From assembly GCA_023484675.1 (NCBI GenBank), contig JAMDAP010000189.1, positions 1 through 5,350 on the forward strand: a stretch of 5,350 nucleotides of DNA, in the 5' to 3' direction. The notes under the pieces were generated by a model. That model made no database searches and was not told the origin of the DNA. It saw only the letters and a program-made list of their open reading frames with translations. The position numbers were made by a program, and so were the translations under genes. This stretch comes from Bacillota bacterium (GTDB lineage Bacteria; Bacillota_E; Symbiobacteriia; JAMDAP01). Shown here one piece after another: positions 1 through 5,350 of this stretch (positions within the stretch are counted from its first letter, which is position 1; every line of letters begins with the position of its first letter).

Positions 1-12
1 GCCAAAGGTCTG

Positions 13-48
13 GGAGGCCGCGCAGTTACGGGCGCGGCTTCCATTTTG
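13..48 (+). terminator. Intrinsic (rho-independent) terminator upstream of the Fe-S gene
   Basis: Positions 13-23 and 32-42 pair along 11 base pairs (one G-U pair, the rest Watson-Crick) around an 8-base loop. The stem is very GC-rich and is followed by ATTTTG at 43-48. The T tract lies on the right, so it would stop plus-strand transcription. It probably ends a gene outside the left edge. Because it sits only about 25-65 bases before the possible starts of the Fe-S gene, it could instead be a leader attenuator. No antiterminator pairing was identified. Confidence 0.6.
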
Positions 49-70
49 CTAGGGTAAGAGCGGGAATACT

Positions 71-997
71 GTGCCCACGAGGGTTTCTGGCAAAGGAGTG
101 AATGAAGCGTTGCAGAGCGGGAAGGAAGGGACTTTTAAGGAGCGCCGCAGTTTCCTGGCCAAGAGCCTGGCCGTGGTGGCCGCAGGCCTGGCGGCGGAAG
201 TGATCACCATCGGGGACGATGTGGTCAATGCCGCAACGGGCGCCATCTCAAAGGAGAAGACCCTGGTGCCGGTTCCCAACTTGCCTCCGGCCGCCGCCGG
301 CGAAGACCAGACCCTCCGCATGATGGAGGATCTGCGCCGGGCCTTGAACAAGCCGGTGGAGCAGCGCCGCTGGGGGATGGTGATCGACCTGCGCAAGTGC
401 GTCGGCTGCCAGTCCTGCACGATAGCCTGCATTGCGGAAAACAAGCTCCCTCCCGGCGTTGTGTATCGCCCCGTGATCACTGAAGAGAAGGGCGAGTTCC
501 CGCACGTGGCCAAGACTTTCACGCCGCGGCCGTGCATGCAGTGCGAGGAACCGCCGTGCGTTCCGGTCTGTCCCGTTGGCGCCACGCACAAGCGGCCGGA
601 CGGTATCGTGGCCATCGACTACGATGCCTGCATCGGCTGCCGTTACTGCATCGCCGCCTGCCCCTACAACGCCCGGACCTTTGACTTCGGCGAGTTCCAC
701 GACGAAGGCGGCGAGGTTCCGGCCTACGACCTGGTTCCGTCGCGGGAATATGGGGGTATGTGGAACAGGCAACATGACGCCTCGCCGGTGGGTAACGCCC
801 GCAAGTGCACCTTCTGCCTGCACCGGATCGAACGGGGCGAGCTGCCTGCCTGCACCATATCCTGCATGGGCCACGCCACGTACTTCGGCGATCTCAACGA
901 CCCGCAGAGCCTGGTGCAGGAGCTGGCTGGCAAGGCGAATGCCACCCGGCTCAAGGAGTGGGCAGGCACCAAGCCCAGGGTCTATTACCTGCAGTAA
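71..997 (+). CDS. Tat-exported four-cluster [4Fe-4S] ferredoxin subunit (NrfC/TtrB/DsrO type)
   Basis: Predicted electron-transfer subunit of a periplasmic respiratory oxidoreductase, passing electrons between a membrane quinone-interacting subunit and a catalytic subunit. A twin-arginine signal, [10 protein letters not shown], lies at residues 24-33 with an alanine-rich hydrophobic stretch after it. Sixteen cysteines form four motifs: C110/113/116/120, C155/158/163/167, C187/190/193/197 and C246/249/261/265. This spacing is the hallmark of the DmsB/PsrB/NrfC family. The C-terminal FGDLNDP and RVYYL segments also fit the family. Length (308 residues) is normal for a form with a signal peptide. 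The family includes nitrite, tetrathionate, polysulfide and sulfite-linked systems, so the substrate cannot be named. A Tat signal on this subunit favours NrfC, TtrB or DsrO over DmsB or ArrB, which usually lack one. The start is uncertain. GTG at 71 gives the longest form but has a weak ribosome site. TTG at 110, about 11 bases after AAAGGAG (92-98), leaves a compact Tat signal and may be the true start; GTG at 98 is also in frame. The NrfD start lies 22 bases downstream, suggesting one operon. Confidence 0.9.
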   Translation: MPTRVSGKGVNEALQSGKEGTFKERRSFLAKSLAVVAAGLAAEVITIGDDVVNAATGAISKEKTLVPVPNLPPAAAGEDQTLRMMEDLRRALNKPVEQRRWGMVIDLRKCVGCQSCTIACIAENKLPPGVVYRPVITEEKGEFPHVAKTFTPRPCMQCEEPPCVPVCPVGATHKRPDGIVAIDYDACIGCRYCIAACPYNARTFDFGEFHDEGGEVPAYDLVPSREYGGMWNRQHDASPVGNARKCTFCLHRIERGELPACTISCMGHATYFGDLNDPQSLVQELAGKANATRLKEWAGTKPRVYYLQ

Positions 998-1004
998 GAG
1001 CAGT

Positions 1005-1012
1005 AGGAGGGG
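1005..1012 (+). promoter_or_regulatory. Shine-Dalgarno site for the nrfD-like gene
   Basis: AGGAGGGG lies seven bases before the ATG at 1020. It is a near-ideal ribosome binding site and fixes the start of the NrfD-like reading frame, showing that the gene began as a normal translated partner of the Fe-S gene. Confidence 0.75.
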
Positions 1013-1019
1013 TGGACCG

Positions 1020-1199
1020 ATGCGTTCAGGAGTTCGCAACTTGCTGGTGCTGCTTTGGGTCGTCGCCCTGCTGGCTGGAAGCTACGCGGTGGTGCTCCGG
1101 CTGACCTCCGGGCACCGCCTGGCGGGTTACGGCAGCTACGTCGTGTGGGGCCTGGGCGTGGCCCAGTACATCTACTTCATGGGGATATCCGCCGGGGCA
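1020..1199 (+). pseudogene. 5' fragment of an NrfD/PsrC-type membrane subunit, truncated at a junction
   Basis: The first 60 or so residues match the start of an NrfD-family integral membrane protein, the quinone-interacting anchor of PSR/Nrf/Ttr-type complexes. Residues about 7-27 form the first membrane helix. A second helix begins around the sequence [18 protein letters not shown], with the characteristic G-I-S-A-G-A motif at residues 55-60. Family members are usually several hundred residues with eight or more helices. Here recognisable homology ends at about 1199. The frame stays open to a stop at 1668-1670, but from about 1200 it is only the antisense of the sensor and lipoprotein genes and encodes no membrane helices. 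The ATG at 1020 has an excellent ribosome site and follows the Fe-S gene closely. The missing 3' part was either lost by rearrangement or replaced by an assembly chimera. Identification as NrfD-type is fairly firm because of the motif plus the neighbour; which subfamily cannot be told. Confidence 0.7.
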
Positions 1200-1484
1200 G
1201 GTGTGGATAACCTGGCGCCGGTCCGGAATATAGGCGTAGGCGTAGACGACCGATGCGCCTTCCTGACGAAAGCGGTTGAGGGCCCGCTGCACCACCAAGG
1301 CGTCCCCGTCAAGCAGCGGATTGGCCAGGTCGTCCGCCAGCACCCGTGCCGTCGCCGTTCCCTTTTCGTTGAGTTCGGAGCCCAGGGCATTGGCGATGAT
1401 GGCCTGCAGCAGGCCGACGGTCAGCAGCCCCATGAGCACCATAAGCGTCCCAGTGGCGATGACGATCCGCTGTCCGAGCCTCAC
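1182..1484 (-). pseudogene. 5' fragment of a membrane sensor protein, probably a histidine kinase, truncated at a junction
   Basis: The 101 recognisable residues hold a short cytoplasmic start, one membrane helix at about residues 7-30, and the beginning of an extracytoplasmic sensor domain. In that domain, [16 protein letters not shown] and the later HTCPGGYP (94-101) resemble Cache-like input domains of sensor kinases. The second membrane helix, HAMP, dimerisation and ATPase domains are all absent. Past P101 the frame stays open to about 1026, but it reads the antisense of the NrfD-like and Fe-S genes and has no sensor-like sequence. The start is GTG at 1484, overlapping the stop of the lipoprotein gene as GTGA, with AGGGAGA about six bases before it, so the two genes are translationally coupled. 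A chemoreceptor is possible, since both classes share such input domains. A kinase is favoured because PhnD-like binding proteins are often encoded next to kinases. Confidence 0.6.
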
Positions 1485-2419
1485 GGCCGATCTCCCTGCT
1501 TCAGTAGCCCCACTTCCTCCGCCAAACGTTCCACGCGGGCCAGAGCCTCTCCGTCCACGGGCACAAATCCCAGGGGCATCTCCGACTGCTCCCAGTGGTA
1601 CAGGCCAGCCGCGTCGCGGCCGGTCGGAGCAAAGTCCAACAGAGCTTTGGTGACGGCCTTCAGTACTTGATCCGGCACCGTTGGGGAAGCAGAGATGGTG
1701 CTGCTGGGAAATGGGTCCGACTCGGCCACGATGCGCAGCAGCCCCTGCCGCACCAGCTCTCGCCCCAGCGTATCCTGGATCGCCCCGGCATCAAACCGCC
1801 CGCTCATTACGGCATTGGCCGTCTCCACATGGGACGTGTGATACTGAAAGCTGCCCAAATCCGTGAGGGCAATGCCTGCCTGCTGCAACATGATCCGAGG
1901 GATCAGATTCCCTTGGGTGGAAGTTTGATTGCCAAAAGCGAACGAACCACCCTTTAAGTCGCCGAGGGTACGAACGCGACTATCCGGCCTGGTGACTATG
2001 AGCGCACGATACTGGGCATTCCCGTCCGGGGTGCGAGCCTCCGCCAGCGCCTTCACGCCGAAGCGCTGGTGCGCCTCGACGTAACTCAGCGCGCCGATGG
2101 CTGCAAACTGAAGGGAGCCATTGCCCAGCTCATCCACAACCGAGCCGCCGCGGGGGCTGGGCTTCAGTTGGAAGCGATAGCCCGTAACGTTTTCCAAGTA
2201 CCTAAGGAAGGGTACGTAAATGCGCACGTCCTCGGCTGGTTCGAGGCGGCGATCAAAACCGAAGTAATATACACCTGGTTCCGGCGGCGGGGCTGCCGGC
2301 AACTCGGCGTTCACGTCCGCCGTAAGGTCCACCTGGTGAGGGGCAGGTCCGCACGCCGACAAAAGCAAGACGGGCAAGAGTGCCAACAGACCGGCCATCA
2401 GCCTTCGCAACCTGTCCAC
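1481..2419 (-). CDS. PhnD-like periplasmic substrate-binding lipoprotein
   Basis: A 312-residue extracytoplasmic binding protein of the phosphate/phosphite/phosphonate-binding (PhnD) family. The signal peptide has a basic start, a leucine-rich core and the lipobox LLLSAC, giving a lipidated Cys at residue 23. A proline-rich linker follows (about 37-50). The two-lobed domain begins at [11 protein letters not shown] (about 51-61). Typical family segments are the FAAIGALSY stretch (105-113), [13 protein letters not shown] then STQGNLIPR (152-175), and the [17 protein letters not shown] stretch (196-212). There is no permease or ATPase gene beside it; the next gene is a membrane sensor overlapping by four bases. 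This suggests it presents a bound ligand to the sensor rather than feeding a transporter. The only cysteine is the lipobox one, so AioX-style thiol binding of arsenite is unlikely. The ligand is unknown, with an oxyanion as a family-based guess. GTG at 2419 directly abuts GGGAG; TTG at 2410 is better spaced from GGAGGTG and still leaves a full signal peptide, so it may be the real start. Confidence 0.85.
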   Translation of the reverse strand: MDRLRRLMAGLLALLPVLLLSACGPAPHQVDLTADVNAELPAAPPPEPGVYYFGFDRRLEPAEDVRIYVPFLRYLENVTGYRFQLKPSPRGGSVVDELGNGSLQFAAIGALSYVEAHQRFGVKALAEARTPDGNAQYRALIVTRPDSRVRTLGDLKGGSFAFGNQTSTQGNLIPRIMLQQAGIALTDLGSFQYHTSHVETANAVMSGRFDAGAIQDTLGRELVRQGLLRIVAESDPFPSSTISASPTVPDQVLKAVTKALLDFAPTGRDAAGLYHWEQSEMPLGFVPVDGEALARVERLAEEVGLLKQGDRP

Positions 2420-2591
2420 CTCCCGCGTATAAATATCTCACGTACATACGGGTCGCGCAAGCGCGGGACTTTCATCACCGGTCAACAATGTCCCGGACCT
2501 GGACAGTCACCACTGCCGTGCCGCCAATGGGCCATCCTTCTGTCGTGCGGCGCCAGCAGGATTCCTCCCGATCACGCCGGAGAAACAGCGA

Positions 2592-2621
2592 CCCGACGCG
2601 CCTTTTCCTGGCAGCGTCGGG
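2592..2621 (-). terminator. Terminator hairpin downstream of mltG, possibly bidirectional
   Basis: CCCGACGC (2592-2599) pairs perfectly with GCGTCGGG (2614-2621). Inside it, GCC (2600-2602) pairs with GGC (2610-2612), with one bulged A and a seven-base loop. It starts about 70 bases after the mltG stop, as expected for the end of that operon. On the minus strand the tail is TCGCTGTTTCTCC, which is only moderately T-rich. On the plus strand the tail is ATTTTGG, which is at least as good. It may therefore work in both directions, although no plus-strand gene ends nearby. Confidence 0.6.
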
Positions 2622-2690
2622 ATTTTGGCAGTTTGTAGCCGGCGAGCAGGGTCAGGCCCTCGATCAGGCCCAGAATCGAGGCAGTGGTTA

Positions 2691-3743
2691 CTACGGCTGG
2701 CTGCCGGGGCCCAGCTGGCTCTCGTAGCGGGCGCGGTTGGCCAGGTGCTCGGCGTAGGTGCGCGCAAAGGCGTGCTCGTGGTCGTTCTTGGCCACGAAGT
2801 AGAGGTAGTCGACGGAGGCCGGGTAGAGGGCGGCGCGAATGGCGGCCTCTCCGGGATTGGCGATGGGGCCGGGGGGTAGTCCGGCCTCTTTGTAGGTGTT
2901 GTAGGGAGAGGCCACCTCCAGGTCCTGATAGGTCAGGATCAGGCGAGGGTGGTCGAGCACGTAGTTAACCGTGGCGCAGGAGTCCAGCTTCATCCCCAGC
3001 CGCAGCCGGTTCTCGAATACCGCCGCGACCTGCTCGCGGTCCTGACCGGTGGCCTCTTTCTCGATGATCGAGGCCAGGGTGATTACCTGGTGCACGCTCA
3101 TCCTCAATTCCTGCGCCCGCCGGCGGTATTGAGGCGAGAAGACCTGATGGAAGCGGTCCAGCATCAGCCGCAGGATATCTTCCTCGGTATGTCGCCGGGG
3201 CACGCGGTAGGTGTCGGGGAACAGGTAGCCTTCCAGAGGTTCGCGCAGGTTGGCGCCCTTGGGAACCTCCGGCGGCAGATTGCGCGGATCGCGCGCCACG
3301 GCCAGGAAGCGGTCACGGTCCACCAGTCCCTTTCGCGCCAGGCTGTCGGCAATCTGCCGCACCGTATACCCCTCGGGGATGGTGAAAGGGTAGGTCACCA
3401 TCCGGCCCCGCACCAGTACGTCTATCACCTGTGGCGCACTGAGGTTTCGGGACACCTCGTACTCGCCGGCCCGCAGCCGCTGATCAAGGTTCCGGTACCG
3501 CGCGTAAAGGCTGAAAGCTAATGGGTCGCGGATGAGGTTCTGCTCCCGGAGCCGCCGGGCGATCTGGGCCGTGGATTCCCCGGCCTGCACCTCCACCACC
3601 ACGGGCCTCCTGTCACTGGGGTCAACCGGTGCCAGGCGGTCTATTGCCTCCCGGTCCAGGCCCAACGCCAGCAACACCAAAAGGGCAGGAAGTAGCAACC
3701 AGATTGCGGCCTTCCTGCCTATACGCGCCTTGCTGAAGTCCAT
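2691..3743 (-). CDS. mltG: Endolytic murein transglycosylase MltG (YceG-like)
   Basis: A membrane-anchored lytic transglycosylase that cuts nascent peptidoglycan strands within the glycan chain and helps set strand length. With the start at 3743 (350 residues), one membrane helix spans about residues 11-30, followed by an extracytoplasmic LysM-like region. The YceG catalytic domain follows, with EGYLFPDTY (171-179), ASIIEKEA (224-231), LDSCATVNYVL (253-263), SPYNTY (279-284) and GLPPGPIANPG (288-298). The first glutamate of the IEKE motif, about residue 228, corresponds to the catalytic Glu of the family. Length and motifs are complete, so the enzyme should be active. It lies just after DUF1292 in a minus-strand operon, a common Firmicutes arrangement. 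The ATG at 3743 has AGG five bases upstream. Another in-frame ATG at 3776 directly abuts AGGGGAGG with no spacer, so it is less likely, but it would leave only a 10-base gap to DUF1292. The frame extends further upstream, but that would overlap DUF1292 and is not credible. Confidence 0.93.
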   Translation of the reverse strand: MDFSKARIGRKAAIWLLLPALLVLLALGLDREAIDRLAPVDPSDRRPVVVEVQAGESTAQIARRLREQNLIRDPLAFSLYARYRNLDQRLRAGEYEVSRNLSAPQVIDVLVRGRMVTYPFTIPEGYTVRQIADSLARKGLVDRDRFLAVARDPRNLPPEVPKGANLREPLEGYLFPDTYRVPRRHTEEDILRLMLDRFHQVFSPQYRRRAQELRMSVHQVITLASIIEKEATGQDREQVAAVFENRLRLGMKLDSCATVNYVLDHPRLILTYQDLEVASPYNTYKEAGLPPGPIANPGEAAIRAALYPASVDYLYFVAKNDHEHAFARTYAEHLANRARYESQLGPGSQP

Positions 3744-3786
3744 GGAAACCTGCCCAAGCCTACTCCTGTTCGTCATCCTCCCCTGG

Positions 3787-4110
3787 TCATGTTCTTCCTC
3801 GTCTTTCGCCCTCTTCGAGGAGTTCCTCCCAGGCTTCGGCAACCCGCTCGAACTCCTCCTCGCTGTCGATATCGACCAAGACATCATTCCCCTGTTCATC
3901 CGTCTCCAGGCGCAGGATCACCGCCTCATCATCGTCGTCGTCCTCCGGCGGCAGCAACACGGCGTACTCCTTGCCGTCGACCTCCAGGACGTCGATAAGG
4001 GTGAATTCGTGCTCCTCGCCGTTCTCATCGGTGAGGACGATGACCTCTTCCCTTTCTTCCTCGGGCTCGGACACTTCGGTCCACCTCGCCTTCCCAAGCG
4101 ATGGTTCCAT
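3787..4110 (-). CDS. DUF1292 family acidic protein
   Basis: A small, strongly acidic soluble protein of the DUF1292 (YrzB-like) family, whose function is not established. The core EEVIVLTDENGEEHEFTLID (about residues 21-40), then VLEVDGKEYAVLLP and a run of five aspartates before EAVILRL, matches the usual family layout of a short beta-rich domain with an acidic insert. It lies 41 bases after ruvX and just before mltG, its usual neighbourhood in Firmicutes, and is probably co-transcribed with both. The coordinates use ATG at 4110, giving 107 residues, but no good ribosome site precedes it. GTG at 4074 has AGGTGG six bases upstream and would start the protein as MSEPEEE, closer to normal family N-termini. 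I consider 4074 at least as likely. The C-terminal tail ends in a basic RRGRT. Confidence 0.88.
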   Translation of the reverse strand: MEPSLGKARWTEVSEPEEEREEVIVLTDENGEEHEFTLIDVLEVDGKEYAVLLPPEDDDDDEAVILRLETDEQGNDVLVDIDSEEEFERVAEAWEELLEEGERRGRT

Positions 4111-4151
4111 GTTAGCAACTACTGGGGAGCGCTGTTAATCTTATCATGCGG

Positions 4152-4598
4152 TTACTCTTCCCGCAAGCCGCCTGCGCTAACCCCGGATGTTCGGCGGCGA
4201 TCGAGATATCCCTGCAGGATCAGTATTGCCGCCTGGCGGTCGATGACCTGCTTGCGGCGGGCGCGCCGAACGTCGCCCTCCAGCAAGACCCGCTCGGCGG
4301 CCACCGTGGTGAGCCGCTCGTCCCAAAACTGCACCGGCAGTCCGGTGCGCCGCTCGAGCTGCTCGGCGAACCGCCGCACCTTTTCGGCCTGCGGCCCCAG
4401 GCTTCCGTCCATGTTGCGCGGCAGGCCCACCACCAGCCCGGCCCCCCCGTGCCGCTCAATGATCGTCTCCACCTGCCGCAGATCCGAATCCAAGCCCTGG
4501 CGTTGGATCACCGCCACACCTTGAGCCGTGAGCAACAGTTCGTCGGAGACGGCCACCCCGATGCGGCGGTCTCCCACGTCCAGGCCCAGCACCCTCAC
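4152..4598 (-). CDS. ruvX: Putative pre-16S rRNA nuclease / Holliday junction resolvase RuvX (YqgF)
   Basis: A 148-residue RNase H-fold nuclease of the YqgF/RuvX family, implicated in 16S rRNA 5'-end maturation and, by some reports, Holliday-junction resolution. The family signature is complete: LGLDVGDRRIG (residues 4-14, acidic D7), VVGLPRNMDGS (56-66), WDERLTT (92-98, acidic D93/E94) and IDRQAAILILQ (119-129, acidic D120). Length is typical. The GTG start at 4598 overlaps the stop of the upstream gene as GTGA and has GGAGGGG about six bases before it. Translation is therefore probably coupled to the spermidine synthase-like gene. DUF1292 follows after 41 bases. Confidence 0.95.
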   Translation of the reverse strand: MRVLGLDVGDRRIGVAVSDELLLTAQGVAVIQRQGLDSDLRQVETIIERHGGAGLVVGLPRNMDGSLGPQAEKVRRFAEQLERRTGLPVQFWDERLTTVAAERVLLEGDVRRARRKQVIDRQAAILILQGYLDRRRTSGVSAGGLREE

Positions 4599-5350
4599 TG
4601 CAGCCCCTCCAGCTTCAGCAGGTCGTCCACCGGAGCGTGGTCGTCAGTGAGGATTGGTACATCGTCCGTCTTGACCTCCGCCGTCCAAATGCCGGCCGCG
4701 TAATCCCGCAACTGGGCCACGTGCACTCGGTCGCCAAGCGTCGCGGCGGATCGAATCAGATCCGGCACCGCCACCCGCCGGCTGCGGGTCGCAAGCAGGA
4801 TCAGGTTGCGCAGCCTGCCGGGGTCCCGGTCACCCAGCCAGACGGGGAAGGTGTAACGGTTGGGGAAGCGTTCCTGCAGGGTGCGGTCCAGGGAACGGTA
4901 GAAGCGGCTACGGGGACCCTCCACGGCGCTGATGGCGTTGATCGCCAGTACGCCGTCGGGCTGCAGGTGTTCTGCCGCCAGCGCGAAGAACTCCCGGGTG
5001 GTGAGGTGAAAGGGAACGGCGTCGGCAAAGAAAGCGTCCAGTACGATCAGGTCGTACCTCTCCCGGCTTCCCTCCAGGAACAGCCGGCCGTCGGCGGCGT
5101 GCAGACGCAAGCGGGGGTCATCAGGCACTTCGAAGTACTTCCGGGCCACCCGGATGACCTCGGGGTCGATTTCCGCCACGTCGATCTGCAACTGCGGGTA
5201 GTCACGCCAAAAGGCTTTGGGAGCCGATCCCCCACCCAGGCCGATGAAAAGCGCCTTTTTCGGGGTGCCCCCCAGCGCCGTCGCCAGGTGGAAGAAGTCG
5301 GTGTACTCGAAGCGGGTTGCAAAGGGATCGCGCAGGAACATGCCGCTCTG
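4595..5350 (-). CDS. Spermidine synthase-like methyltransferase-fold protein (5' end outside window)
   Basis: A Rossmann-fold protein of the spermine/spermidine synthase superfamily. From the methionine at 5341, the nucleotide-cofactor loop GLGGGSAPK is at residues 34-42, the acidic strand end AEIDPEVI at 56-63, ADGRLFL at 83-89 and YDLIVLDAF at 96-104. The C-terminal LTDDHAPVDDLL is typical of spermidine synthase-like proteins. The frame is open to the edge; the codons before M5341 read Q-S-G, giving SGMFLRDPF, a common internal motif. So the true start and probably an N-terminal beta domain or membrane part are beyond the window. True aminopropyltransferases usually carry a D-x-x-D-P-x-G motif after the YD strand; here it is DAFFADAVP, so polyamine synthesis is not assured. 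A methyltransferase or uncharacterised role is possible. It overlaps ruvX by four bases and probably heads or continues the operon. Confidence 0.85.
   Translation of the reverse strand, partial: QSGMFLRDPFATRFEYTDFFHLATALGGTPKKALFIGLGGGSAPKAFWRDYPQLQIDVAEIDPEVIRVARKYFEVPDDPRLRLHAADGRLFLEGSRERYDLIVLDAFFADAVPFHLTTREFFALAAEHLQPDGVLAINAISAVEGPRSRFYRSLDRTLQERFPNRYTFPVWLGDRDPGRLRNLILLATRSRRVAVPDLIRSAATLGDRVHVAQLRDYAAGIWTAEVKTDDVPILTDDHAPVDDLLKLEGLQ

Noticed and set aside
248..1039. Long minus-strand open frame opposite the Fe-S gene
   Set aside because: It is a high-GC shadow; the plus strand carries sixteen correctly spaced cysteines and a Tat signal.
1182..1200. Invertible switch (phase variation) at the junction
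   Set aside because: No recombinase gene and no second copy of the short palindromic region with matching flanks is seen in the window.
1200..1670. Plus-strand frame continuing from the NrfD-like start to a stop at 1668-1670
   Set aside because: After about 1200 it is the antisense of the sensor and lipoprotein genes, with no membrane helices and low-complexity arginine/serine/proline-rich sequence. It is a by-product of the junction, not a real fusion protein.
1481..2419. Arsenite sensor AioX as a specific assignment
   Set aside because: The layout is similar, but the mature protein has no cysteine except the lipidated one, and no arsenic genes are present.
2432..2460. Possible minus-strand promoter TTGCGC, 17 bases, GATATT upstream of the lipoprotein gene
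   Set aside because: Poor match to consensus, and it would place the transcript start only a few bases before the start codon, on top of the ribosome site. The gene probably has a promoter in 2420-2590, but I cannot place it.
2454..2465. CGCGCAAGCGCG inverted repeat upstream of the lipoprotein gene
   Set aside because: Five-base arms with a two-base centre are too short to call an operator in GC-rich DNA, and there is no second copy nearby.
3532..4524. Long plus-strand open frame across mltG, DUF1292 and ruvX
   Set aside because: Antisense shadow of three clearly recognisable minus-strand genes; its product shows no family features.

Overview
The window suggests a GC-rich Clostridia-type member of the Firmicutes, possibly an anaerobic respirer. 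The strongest taxonomic hint is the minus-strand run ruvX, DUF1292, mltG, a gene order familiar from Clostridia and related Firmicutes. Strong Shine-Dalgarno sequences, frequent GTG starts and GTGA stop/start overlaps agree with this. The exact taxon cannot be read from the sequence.

Layout. Positions 1-70 hold an intrinsic terminator reading rightward. A plus-strand gene (about 71-997) follows, encoding a Tat-exported protein with four [4Fe-4S] cysteine clusters (NrfC/TtrB/DsrO type). Next is the 5' end of its usual membrane partner, an NrfD/PsrC-type quinone-interacting subunit, starting at 1020. After about 60 codons, near 1182-1200, the NrfD homology stops abruptly. From there to position 5350 every gene lies on the minus strand. 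Read from the right edge, they are: a spermidine synthase-like methyltransferase-fold protein (5' end outside the window), ruvX, a very acidic DUF1292 protein, mltG, a terminator, then a PhnD-like lipoprotein and a membrane sensor (probably a histidine kinase). The sensor is also cut after about 100 codons, at the same place where NrfD is cut.

How the genes work together. The Fe-S protein and NrfD would form the electron-transfer and membrane-anchor part of a periplasmic respiratory oxidoreductase; no catalytic subunit is visible. The PhnD-like lipoprotein and the sensor overlap by four bases and look like a ligand-binding protein paired with a two-component sensor, comparable in layout to the oxyanion-sensing AioX/AioS systems. 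The right half is mainly housekeeping: Holliday-junction resolution or rRNA processing (RuvX) and peptidoglycan glycan-strand termination (MltG).

The most notable point is the junction at about 1182-1200, where two 5' gene fragments face each other and each lacks its 3' part. This is either a real rearrangement that inactivated both genes or an assembly or amplification chimera. If it is an artefact, the apparent link between the respiratory genes and the sensor/mltG block is not real. I found no tRNA, rRNA, CRISPR array, transposase or integrase.
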